This document shows positions 16,875-24,013 of a stretch of DNA of 64,000 bases, piece after piece. A program made the translations under genes and the position numbers. The DNA lies in contig NZ_OY764544.1 of the NCBI RefSeq assembly GCF_963668475.1, forward strand, positions 620,001-684,000, read 5' to 3'. Source of the DNA: an uncultured Methanospirillum sp. (GTDB taxonomy: Archaea > Halobacteriota > Methanomicrobia > Methanomicrobiales > Methanospirillaceae). Below the pieces are notes generated by a model. It did no database searches. It had not been told where the DNA came from and saw only the letters and a list, made by a program, of their open reading frames with translations. Every line of letters starts with the position of its first letter. Within the stretch, counting starts at the first letter, position 1.

Positions 16875-16896
16875 TCTTCGCAGCGACCTTCTGGTA

Positions 16897-17079
16897 ATGA
16901 AGAGCGATCGGATCTCTGCAGGGCCTCAGGAAGCCTGTTTGAGCGGAGTATCCGACTGCCTTTCTACGATGTCATCCGGACTGTCAGAGAGTTTCTGCGC
17001 TCTCCTGTCAGCAGGTGTCTGGCATCATTCTTTTTGGCCGTTTAGCGGTTTTCGCTATTTTACGTATTTTTGGTACTAG
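16897..17079 (+). CDS. Putative aromatic-rich leader peptide of the aro operon
   Basis: A 60-codon frame from ATG 16897 to TAG 17077-17079. The first 40 residues are unremarkable, but the last 20 codons (17017-17076) encode W-H-H-S-F-W-P-F-S-G-F-R-Y-F-T-Y-F-W-Y preceded by Val: 3 Trp, 5 Phe and 3 Tyr, i.e. 11 of 20 aromatic, with the stop codon immediately after. The next gene begins a Phe/Tyr/Trp precursor pathway. The TATA box at 16866-16874 would place the mRNA start at this ATG. The frame is open back to a GTG at 16831, but that lies upstream of the promoter; an internal ATG at 16969 would give 36 residues. I interpret it as a leader peptide whose translation senses charged aromatic tRNAs. 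Conservation in relatives has not been checked. Confidence 0.7.
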   Translation: MKSDRISAGPQEACLSGVSDCLSTMSSGLSESFCALLSAGVWHHSFWPFSGFRYFTYFWY

Positions 17080-17111
17080 GCACGATCGCCTGTACCATAT
17101 CATGGTGATCG
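17072..17111 (+). promoter_or_regulatory. Two mutually exclusive hairpins controlling the first aro gene
   Basis: Hairpin 1: GGTAC (17072-17076) plus AGGC (17078-17081) pair with GCCT plus GTACC (17088-17096), nine pairs with one bulged T, which is the first base of the leader stop codon. Hairpin 2: ACCAT (17094-17098) pairs with ATGGT (17102-17106) and CGATC (17083-17087) with GATCG (17107-17111). Hairpin 2 buries GGTGAT (17104-17109), the Shine-Dalgarno sequence five bases before ATG 17115. Both use 17094-17096, so they exclude each other. A ribosome at the leader stop would cover hairpin 1 and favour hairpin 2 (off); one stalled at the earlier aromatic codons would leave hairpin 1 free to form (on). 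The CGATC-GATCG pairing could also form a pseudoknot with hairpin 1. Confidence 0.6.
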
Positions 17112-17114
17112 ATT

Positions 17115-17909
17115 ATGAGAGGTAAAGATATCAGACTGGAACGTATCATGAACCGCAACACGAGAAAGACGATTATTGTCCCGATGGACCATGGGGTATC
17201 CCTGGGTCCCATCGAAGGGCTGATCGAGTTCCCGGATGCGGTCAACGCGGTGGCAGAAGGTGGAGCGAATGCAGTACTCGGACATATCGGCCTGTCCCTC
17301 TATGGACACAGGCAGCGTGGGCATGACGTAGGACTAATCCTACACCTATCAGCCTCGACAGCCATCGGACCTGACCCTAACGAGAAGGTCCTCGTAAACT
17401 CGGTGACCAACGCGATCAAGATGGGTGCCGATGCTGTTTCTATCCACGTAAACATCGGAGCAGACTCTGAATCGCAGATGCTTGCCGACCTTGGACGTGT
17501 CTCGATCGAGTGCATGGAGTGGGGAATGCCACTCCTCGCAATGATGTACCCGAGGGGCAAGAACATCAAGGATGAGCATGCAGTTGAGCATGTCAGACTT
17601 GCAGCCAGGGTTGCCGCCGAGCTCGGTGTTGATATCGTCAAGACCAACTACACCGGAGATCCGGACACATTCCGCGAGGTGACACGCGGATGTCCGGTTC
17701 CGGTCGTGGTTGCAGGAGGATCCAAGACCGACGATATCATCACGCTCGAACTTATTGAGGGTGCAATGGAAGGAGGAGCAGCAGGGATATCAATCGGTAG
17801 AAATGCATTCCAGCATGCTGATCCTGCCCAGTTCGTACGAGCCTGCGCTCTTATTGTACATGAAGGAAAGAGTGCACATGAAGCACTTGAGATCCTGAAG
17901 GGTGTGTAA
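17115..17909 (+). CDS. aroA': 2-amino-3,7-dideoxy-D-threo-hept-6-ulosonate (ADTH) synthase
   Basis: A 264-residue class I aldolase-fold enzyme of the MJ0400 family, which condenses 6-deoxy-5-ketofructose 1-phosphate with aspartate semialdehyde to give ADTH, the first step of the methanogen route to dehydroquinate. Visible active-site elements are P-M-D-H-G (Asp near residue 24), M-M-Y-P-R-G (Tyr near 145) and the Schiff-base lysine in I-V-K-T-N-Y-T-G-D near 177. The phosphate site is I-G-R-N-A-F-Q-H. Among the two tandem copies this one looks closer to MJ0400 ([12 protein letters not shown] and M-E-G-G-A-A-G). GGTGAT at 17104-17109 is its ribosome binding site. It heads the aromatic operon behind the leader. 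Confidence 0.88.
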   Translation: MRGKDIRLERIMNRNTRKTIIVPMDHGVSLGPIEGLIEFPDAVNAVAEGGANAVLGHIGLSLYGHRQRGHDVGLILHLSASTAIGPDPNEKVLVNSVTNAIKMGADAVSIHVNIGADSESQMLADLGRVSIECMEWGMPLLAMMYPRGKNIKDEHAVEHVRLAARVAAELGVDIVKTNYTGDPDTFREVTRGCPVPVVVAGGSKTDDIITLELIEGAMEGGAAGISIGRNAFQHADPAQFVRACALIVHEGKSAHEALEILKGV

Positions 17910-17910
17910 C

Positions 17911-18684
17911 ATGATCGGCAAGCAGATCCGGATGGAACGGATCATGGACAGGAACACAGGAAAATCCGTCATCATCCCGATGGATCACGGGATGACACTT
18001 GGCCAGATCGACGGGCTTCTGCAGATGAGTGAGACCATTGCAGCCGTTTCTGATGGTGGGGCCAACGCCATCATCCTGCACAAAGGTCTGGTCAAGGCAG
18101 GACACCGCCGTCATGGGCGGGATATCGGGCTCATCATCCACCTGTCAACCGGAACAAGCATGAATCCTGATCCAAACGACAAGGTCCTCACCTGCACGGT
18201 CGAAGAGGCGATCTCTCTTGGAGCCGACGCAGTCTCGATCCATATCAATCTCGGGGCACAGCAGGAGTCCAAGATGATTGAGGATGCAGGGATGGTTGTC
18301 CGCGACTGTAACAGGTGGGGTGTACCGCTCCTTGCCATGGTATACCCACGCGGAAACGGCATCAATCCAACTGATCCCAGGCACGTAGGGCATGCGGTAA
18401 GGGTTGCCGAAGAACTTGGGGCAGATATGGTCAAAACAAACTACACCGGTGATGTTGAAAGCTTCAGAAAGATCGTTGAGGCAAGTTCAATTCCAGTTTT
18501 TATCGCAGGCGGAGAGAAGGCAGGTGACCTTGAGACACTGAAGATCATCAGCGGTGCCACCCATATCGCAAATTGTGCGGGAGTATGTATGGGCAGGAAT
18601 GCCTTCCAGCGTGATGATACCGCGGTGTTTGTTAACAAGGTCTGCAAGGTTGTTCACGGGAAAGCAAAGCCGGAGGAACTCTGA
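17911..18684 (+). CDS. Second ADTH synthase / fructose-bisphosphate aldolase-family paralogue
   Basis: A 257-residue tandem paralogue of the preceding gene, starting one base after its stop at ATG 17911 (a GTG three codons earlier overlaps the previous gene). It keeps P-M-D-H-G, V-Y-P-R-G and the lysine motif M-V-K-T-N-Y-T-G-D, so it should be catalytically competent. The C-terminal phosphate region is altered (A-N-C-A-G-V-C-M-G-R-N-A-F-Q-R). In Methanocaldococcus two relatives divide the work, one making ADTH and another (MJ1585 type) producing deoxyketofructose phosphate from sugar phosphates. This copy could supply that precursor for its neighbour, or be a second ADTH synthase; sequence alone does not decide. 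Confidence 0.85.
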   Translation: MIGKQIRMERIMDRNTGKSVIIPMDHGMTLGQIDGLLQMSETIAAVSDGGANAIILHKGLVKAGHRRHGRDIGLIIHLSTGTSMNPDPNDKVLTCTVEEAISLGADAVSIHINLGAQQESKMIEDAGMVVRDCNRWGVPLLAMVYPRGNGINPTDPRHVGHAVRVAEELGADMVKTNYTGDVESFRKIVEASSIPVFIAGGEKAGDLETLKIISGATHIANCAGVCMGRNAFQRDDTAVFVNKVCKVVHGKAKPEEL

Positions 18685-19670
18685 TGAAACAGGTCCTCGT
18701 CGATGTCAGACCATGGAACAAAGAACTTGCAATCACAGCCCTTGAGTCTGGTGCAGACGGGATCGTGACAGATTCAGCGGCACAGGTCAAAGAACTCGGA
18801 CGAATAACCACAATCGCACCTGACGGAGACCTAATCCCGGGAAAGGATATCACAGAGATCACTATCAAGAGCACCGAGGATCAGGATCAGGCAATGGAGA
18901 CCGCAAAGCGGATGCCGGTGATCGTCCACACACCAGACTGGACTGTCATTCCTCTCGAAAACTTGGTTGCCGTAGCGGACTCAGTTATTGCGGTTGTGAA
19001 AAATGTGAATGAAGCAGAACTGGCACTTGGCATTCTGGAAAAAGGAGTTGCCGGAGTTCTGCTTCAGACTGAAGACCCGGCAGTGATTCGCGATGTAATC
19101 AAAGTTGTTCAGGGACACGGATGCATGCAGGACCTGCTTCCCCTGACGATTACCGCAATAACACCTGCCGGGATGGGAGACCGTGTCTGTGTTGATACCT
19201 GCTCTCTGATGACCGACGGTGAAGGGATGCTTGTTGGAAATACATCATCAGGGTTCTTCCTGGTCCATGCAGAGACGCTGGAAAATCCGTACGTGGCTCC
19301 TCGCCCGTTCAGGGTAAATGCAGGAGCAGTGCACGCGTACCTGAAGCTTGCTGACGGGAGAACTGCCTACCTTGCAGATCTCAAAGCCGGAGACCGGGTC
19401 ATGGTGAACGGAGCAAAAGGCTCCTGCCGTGAGGCAACCGTCGGAAGAGTGAAGATAGAGCAGCGTCCGCTCCTCCTCATAGAGGCAGAACACAAAGGAG
19501 CAGAGGTTACCATCATCCTTCAGAATGCAGAGACCATACGGCTTGCAAAACCTGACGGTTCTGCGATTTCTGTTGCAGCACTCAATCCAGGTGATGTCGT
19601 ACTCGGTGCCCTCGATACGGCGGGAAGGCACTTTGGGATGGCTGTCAACGAGACGATCCTGGAGAAGTGA
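18684..19670 (+). CDS. 3-dehydroquinate synthase II
   Basis: A 328-residue protein of the MJ1249 family, which uses NAD to deaminate and cyclise ADTH to 3-dehydroquinate, replacing bacterial AroB. Family features include the V-D-V-R-P-W-N-K-E start, G-M-G-D-R-V-C-V-D-T-C-S near 170, M-L-V-G-N-T-S-S-G-F-F-L-V-H-A-E near 191 and P-R-P-F-R-V-N-A-G-A-V-H-A-Y near 210. The length is typical. The start codon overlaps the stop of the previous gene by one base and its own stop overlaps the tyrA start by one base, so translation of these genes is probably coupled. Together with the ADTH synthase it forms the methanogen entry to the shikimate pathway. Confidence 0.93.
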   Translation: MKQVLVDVRPWNKELAITALESGADGIVTDSAAQVKELGRITTIAPDGDLIPGKDITEITIKSTEDQDQAMETAKRMPVIVHTPDWTVIPLENLVAVADSVIAVVKNVNEAELALGILEKGVAGVLLQTEDPAVIRDVIKVVQGHGCMQDLLPLTITAITPAGMGDRVCVDTCSLMTDGEGMLVGNTSSGFFLVHAETLENPYVAPRPFRVNAGAVHAYLKLADGRTAYLADLKAGDRVMVNGAKGSCREATVGRVKIEQRPLLLIEAEHKGAEVTIILQNAETIRLAKPDGSAISVAALNPGDVVLGALDTAGRHFGMAVNETILEK

Positions 19671-20494
19671 TGAAGGTCGGGATCATCGGCGGAACCGGAC
19701 AGATGGGGGCGTTCTTTGCCCATGTCTTCACCCGGGCCGGTCACGATGTCAGGGTTAGTGGACGGACGACAACAACCACAAACAAGGACCTCGCAACTGG
19801 ATCCGATCTTCTGATCGTGTCGGTACCGATCCATTCCACTATTCAGGTGATCAGGGAGATTGCTCCCCTCCTAAATAAGGGGCAAATTGTCAGCGATCTG
19901 ACATCACTCAAGTCCGGCCCGGTTGCTGCGATGATGGAGAGTGAAGCCGATGTCATCGGGATGCATCCGATGTTTGGTCCGACGGCAGACTCACTCCAGG
20001 GGCAGACGATCGTCATCACTCCGGGACGATGTAAAGATGAGCAGGTCAGGATGCTCTCTGATCTTTTTTCGAGTCAGGGGGCACGGGTGACTATTACCAC
20101 GCCAGAACACCATGACAGGATGATGGCCGTGATTCAGGGTCTGACCCATTTCAAAGCACTCGTGATGGCAGAGACGATGCGAAGACTTGGTATTACGCCC
20201 GAAGAGACCGAACTTTTCATGAGCCCGATCTACCGGATCGAAACTTCTGTTGCAGGAAGGATCCTGGCACAGGACCCGATGCTGTACGCAGACATTTTGA
20301 GCCAGAATCCCGAGGTTGCCAATGTACTTGACACCTGTTGTGAGGCAGCCGGAAACCTGAAGCAGGTCATCGAGTCAGAGGATACTGATGCGTTTGCTAA
20401 TCTTTTCCTTACCGATCGTAGATGGTTTGGTGAGTACTGCAGCCGCTCTCTTGATATGACAGACCGGCTCATTGCGGCGATGGTGAAGGAATGA
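19670..20494 (+). CDS. tyrA: Prephenate dehydrogenase
   Basis: A 274-residue NAD(P)-dependent dehydrogenase that converts prephenate to 4-hydroxyphenylpyruvate on the way to tyrosine. The Rossmann loop is G-I-I-G-G-T-G-Q-M-G at the N-terminus, the TyrA marker G-M-H-P-M-F-G-P-T near 103, and the helical dimerisation domain follows with catalytic His in T-P-E-H-H-D near 148 and Q-G-L-T-H-F. There is no chorismate mutase domain attached, unlike many TyrA fusions. I use ATG 19670, whose A is the last base of the upstream stop; a GTG one codon earlier is possible. Its 3' end overlaps pheA by four bases (ATGA). Confidence 0.92.
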   Translation: MKVGIIGGTGQMGAFFAHVFTRAGHDVRVSGRTTTTTNKDLATGSDLLIVSVPIHSTIQVIREIAPLLNKGQIVSDLTSLKSGPVAAMMESEADVIGMHPMFGPTADSLQGQTIVITPGRCKDEQVRMLSDLFSSQGARVTITTPEHHDRMMAVIQGLTHFKALVMAETMRRLGITPEETELFMSPIYRIETSVAGRILAQDPMLYADILSQNPEVANVLDTCCEAAGNLKQVIESEDTDAFANLFLTDRRWFGEYCSRSLDMTDRLIAAMVKE

Positions 20495-21321
20495 AAGTCA
20501 TCACTTTGGGCCCTGAAGGAACATTTTCACATGAAATGGCCACCCTTATAGGTGCTGACGAGATTGTGCTCGTCCCTACCATCGGCAGGGTTTTTGCAGA
20601 AGTGGTCAGGACCGGAACACCAGGACTGGTTCCGCTTGAGAACAGCGAGGCAGGCGGAGTCACCTCGACACTCGACTGTCTGATGCAGTTCCCGGTTATG
20701 ATCACGCTCGAGTCTTACCTCCCGATCCATCACTGCCTGGCAGGGACGAAAGGGCAGATCTCCAGGATATACGCCCATCCTCAGAGCCACGAGCAGTGTA
20801 GCAGGGTGATCGAGGATCTGAACGTTCCGGTGATTCACACCGAAAGTAACGCTGCCAGTGCCATTGCCCAGAAAAGTGATCCTGAATCTGCTGCCATCAT
20901 TTCAGAACGGCTGGCAGCCCGGCACCAGATACCACTCATCAGAACCAATATCGAGAACAATGCCTGCAACATCACCAGGTTTGTGCAGATACTTCCGGGA
21001 GATTCAGAGTCTTCGCGGGAACTATATACCAAATCTGAAAATACAGGTGCAAGTCCGGAAAAATGTAGTATGATCATCGATCCTGATGAGAACAGGGCAG
21101 GGCTCCTCTATGATCTTCTCACACCGTTCAAACGGGAAGGGGTGAACCTCACCCGGATCGAATCACGACCATCCAAACGGAGTATGGGGACCTATGTCTT
21201 CTTTCTTGACATCCAGTGTGATGGCAGGTGGCGCGAAGCGGCAGCAGAGTTGAAGCAGCTTGCCCCTGTAAAGTACCTCGGCTGTTACCGCAGGTGGCAT
21301 CAGACATCGGAAGGTGTGTAA
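20491..21321 (+). CDS. pheA: Prephenate dehydratase
   Basis: A 276-residue enzyme converting prephenate to phenylpyruvate. The periplasmic-binding-like catalytic part starts G-P-E-G-T-F-S-H-E and contains P-L-E-N-S-E-A-G-G-V near residue 49; the catalytic T-R-F is present as N-I-T-R-F near 161. The C-terminal ACT domain (about 190-270) has L-T-R-I-E-S-R-P, the E-S-R-P motif that binds phenylalanine for feedback inhibition. There is no chorismate mutase domain. The start overlaps tyrA by four bases and the stop shares a base with the EPSP synthase start (TAATG), typical of translational coupling. Confidence 0.94.
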   Translation: MKVITLGPEGTFSHEMATLIGADEIVLVPTIGRVFAEVVRTGTPGLVPLENSEAGGVTSTLDCLMQFPVMITLESYLPIHHCLAGTKGQISRIYAHPQSHEQCSRVIEDLNVPVIHTESNAASAIAQKSDPESAAIISERLAARHQIPLIRTNIENNACNITRFVQILPGDSESSRELYTKSENTGASPEKCSMIIDPDENRAGLLYDLLTPFKREGVNLTRIESRPSKRSMGTYVFFLDIQCDGRWREAAAELKQLAPVKYLGCYRRWHQTSEGV

Positions 21322-22622
21322 TGGATATGCACATCGGAAGGTGCGGCCCGGTTCATGCCAGGGTCAGGGCACCCCCATCAAAGAGTTACACGCACCGTGC
21401 TCTGATCATCGCCGCACTAGCAGAGGGGGTATCCTCGATTAAGGGGCAGCTTGACGCAGACGACACCAGAATTACTGCACGTGCACTTGCATCGCTCGGA
21501 GTCAGAATTGTGTGGGAGCAGGGTTTGATCACGGTGTATGGAACCGGAGGAAGGCTCCATGCACCGGGTTCAGCGATAGATATTGGTGATTCAGGGACAA
21601 GTATGCGACTGCTTACCGCTGTATGCCTGCTCGCAGACGGTCCCGTCACCATGACAGGAAGTGCACGAATGCAGGAGAGACCGATCGGCCCGCTGGTTGA
21701 TGCACTCAACAACGCCGGGGCAACCATCTCGTACCTGCAAACCCAGGGATGCCCCCCACTAATCATAGACGGTACGCTTGTAGGAGAAGATATCCAGGCA
21801 GACGGAAGCATCTCGAGCCAGTTCATCTCCTCGCTGCTGATAGCATCACCATATGCAGAAAAGGATGCCACAATCTCCCTTGTCGGCCCGGTTGTCTCGG
21901 AACCATACATCAGGATCACAACCGGCATGATGTCTCTCTTCGGGGTAACACCAGAACTGATAGGTCATAACCCTCTGTCCTGGAAGATCCATGCGGGTAT
22001 GGGATACAGGCCGGCATCATATACGGTCGAAGGTGACTACTCTTCTTCATCATACTGGTTCGCACTCGCGGCAGTAACAAGAGGCAGTGTCACAGTTGAA
22101 GGGCTTACTCAGGATTCAGACCAGGGAGACAGGCGTCTTCTCGATATCCTCAAGCAGATGGGATGCACGATCACCTGGAATCATGACGGTGAAACCGGTG
22201 ATTCTACGGTCACGTGCTCATGTAGCGGACCACTCTCCGGTGTTGATGTCGATATGGCAGACTGTCCTGACGTAGTCCAGTCTCTTGCTGTTGTCGCAGC
22301 TGTTGCAGAGACACCAACCCGGATCACCGGCATCCATCATCTTAGGGCAAAGGAGAGCGATCGGATCGCAGCAATTGTTAACGGTCTGAAGGTGCTCGGT
22401 ATCAGGTGTGAGGCAGATGATGATGAGATTGTCATCACACCCGGGAGACTCACTGGCGGGATAATTCATCCCGAACGCGACCACAGGACCGCGATGAGTT
22501 TTGCCATACTTGGAACGGCAATAGGTAATGTCACCATCCTTGATGCCGGATGCGTAACAAAATCATATCCTGACTTCTGGGAGGAGTTCAGATCAGTATG
22601 GAAGACCGCAGGATCGTGCTGA
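21321..22622 (+). CDS. aroA: 3-phosphoshikimate 1-carboxyvinyltransferase (EPSP synthase)
   Basis: A 433-residue enzyme joining phosphoenolpyruvate to shikimate 3-phosphate. Signature elements are K-S-Y-T-H-R-A near residue 22, D-S-G-T-S-M-R near 92, D-G-S-I-S-S-Q-F near 157, the catalytic D-C-P-D-V near 314, L-R-A-K-E-S-D-R near 340 and D-H-R-T-A-M near 388. I take ATG 21321 because it overlaps the pheA stop by one base; the open frame continues upstream but lies inside pheA. Another ATG at 21327 is possible. Its 3' end overlaps the kinase-dehydrogenase fusion by 25 bases. Confidence 0.94.
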   Translation: MDMHIGRCGPVHARVRAPPSKSYTHRALIIAALAEGVSSIKGQLDADDTRITARALASLGVRIVWEQGLITVYGTGGRLHAPGSAIDIGDSGTSMRLLTAVCLLADGPVTMTGSARMQERPIGPLVDALNNAGATISYLQTQGCPPLIIDGTLVGEDIQADGSISSQFISSLLIASPYAEKDATISLVGPVVSEPYIRITTGMMSLFGVTPELIGHNPLSWKIHAGMGYRPASYTVEGDYSSSSYWFALAAVTRGSVTVEGLTQDSDQGDRRLLDILKQMGCTITWNHDGETGDSTVTCSCSGPLSGVDVDMADCPDVVQSLAVVAAVAETPTRITGIHHLRAKESDRIAAIVNGLKVLGIRCEADDDEIVITPGRLTGGIIHPERDHRTAMSFAILGTAIGNVTILDAGCVTKSYPDFWEEFRSVWKTAGSC

Positions 22623-24013
22623 TAGGGTATCGTGGAACGGGAAAGAGCAGCATCGGACGCAACATTGCTGCAACACTCAAGTTTGACCATATCGATATCG
22701 ATACCCTGATCGAGGAGACAGAAGACAGAACCATCCCTGAGATCTTTGCAACCAGTGGAGACAATGGTGGTGAAGAAGAATTTCGTGCAATTGAATCCCG
22801 AATCATAGACAGGCTACCCGATACACCTGTCGTGATCAGTACTGGCGGCGGTGCTGTGCTCAGGCAGGAGAATATCAGGGCTCTCAGGAGAAAGAGTCAG
22901 GTCATCCTGCTCACGAGCAGCGAGGAGATGATTGCGAAGAGGATTGCTGGAACCTCCCGCCCTTCTCTTACAGGACTATCGCTGGAAGAGGAGATCCATA
23001 CAACCCTTGAAGAGCGGCAGCCATTCTACCGGGCAGCCGCAGATCTCGTTTATGACTCGACCGGTAAAACGCCAAAGCAGGCAGCCTCTGAGATCCTGCA
23101 GATAATAAGGCCGGGTAAGCATTTTTCAGATGAGATCAATGCCCGCCAGAAACTCGTAAACTGGGTACTCTCCACTCCGATTCCGGCTGCAGTTCACAAA
23201 CCACTTCTGGCTACAGTATCTGATCCTACGACCAGGTTGTATGGAATCCTGGGAAATCCCTGTATGCACAGCCTCTCTCCTCCCATCTGGAACAGGCTCT
23301 TTCAGGAGCTAAATATTCCTGCCCGTTACACCTGGTTTGAATGCCCGGATCCGGCACGATTGATCCTTGCAGCAGAGAAGGCAGGAGTCAGGGGACTTAG
23401 TGTTACTATCCCGCACAAAGAGACGGTTATGCCGCTCCTGGATGAGATAAAGCACGATGCAACTGTCATTGGAAAGGTAAATACAATCCTCCTGCTTGGT
23501 GGGAAGCGATATGGATATAACACGGACTGGAAAGGCATTTACCGTCCGCTCGAAGGCGTGGATGGTGATGTTGCTGTCATTCTCGGGGCAGGAGGTGCTG
23601 CAGCCTCGGCCGTATATGCAGCCTCCATGCGGGGATTTACTCCAGTCATTCTCAACCGAACAGTCGAACGAGCGCTGGAGATGGGAAAACACTTTGGTGT
23701 TGAGACCGGGGCAATCAGTGACTTTACAAGGTATCATCCGGATCTTGTTATCAATGCTACATCGGTAGGAATGAAATCACACGGATCTGCATCGAATATG
23801 ACACCCGTACCTGTGTCATCGCTTACACCTGACATGCATGTGTTTGACCTGGTGTATACTCCTGCTGAGACACCTCTTCTGCAGGGAGCACTAGAGAAAG
23901 GATGCAGCATCATCCCGGGAACTGAGATGTTTATTCACCAGTTGATTGAGCAGTTTAAAGTGCTGACAGGGATCGATGTCCCGGCAGACACCGTGCGGAG
24001 ATGGTTACTCTGA
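22598..24013 (+). CDS. aroK-aroE: Fused shikimate kinase - shikimate dehydrogenase
   Basis: A 471-residue bifunctional protein. Residues 1-170 are a bacterial-type (NMP kinase fold) shikimate kinase: Walker A G-Y-R-G-T-G-K-S, shikimate-binding E-E-F-R-A-I-E, G-G-G-A-V near 87, lid S-R-P-S-L near 125, and E-R-Q-P-F-Y-R-A-A-A-D. Residues 205-471 are shikimate dehydrogenase: L-Y-G-I-L-G-N-P-C-M-H-S-L-S-P, catalytic lysine in V-T-I-P-H-K-E near 276, V-N-T-I, Y-N-T-D, NADP loop G-A-G-G-A-A-A-S-A near 338, and a late P-G-T-E-M-F-I-H-Q. Most archaea use an unrelated GHMP-fold shikimate kinase, so the kinase half was probably acquired. The fusion joins non-consecutive domains in reverse reaction order. 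All catalytic residues that I can recognise are present in both halves. Confidence 0.93.
   Translation: MEDRRIVLIGYRGTGKSSIGRNIAATLKFDHIDIDTLIEETEDRTIPEIFATSGDNGGEEEFRAIESRIIDRLPDTPVVISTGGGAVLRQENIRALRRKSQVILLTSSEEMIAKRIAGTSRPSLTGLSLEEEIHTTLEERQPFYRAAADLVYDSTGKTPKQAASEILQIIRPGKHFSDEINARQKLVNWVLSTPIPAAVHKPLLATVSDPTTRLYGILGNPCMHSLSPPIWNRLFQELNIPARYTWFECPDPARLILAAEKAGVRGLSVTIPHKETVMPLLDEIKHDATVIGKVNTILLLGGKRYGYNTDWKGIYRPLEGVDGDVAVILGAGGAAASAVYAASMRGFTPVILNRTVERALEMGKHFGVETGAISDFTRYHPDLVINATSVGMKSHGSASNMTPVPVSSLTPDMHVFDLVYTPAETPLLQGALEKGCSIIPGTEMFIHQLIEQFKVLTGIDVPADTVRRWLL

Noticed and set aside
16831..16896. GTG-initiated upstream extension of the aromatic leader peptide
   Set aside because: It lies over the dyad and TATA element, so it would be upstream of the predicted transcript start.
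17072..17096. Hairpin read as an intrinsic terminator
   Set aside because: The T-run precedes rather than follows the stem, and it lies 18 bases before a start codon; a translational role fits better.
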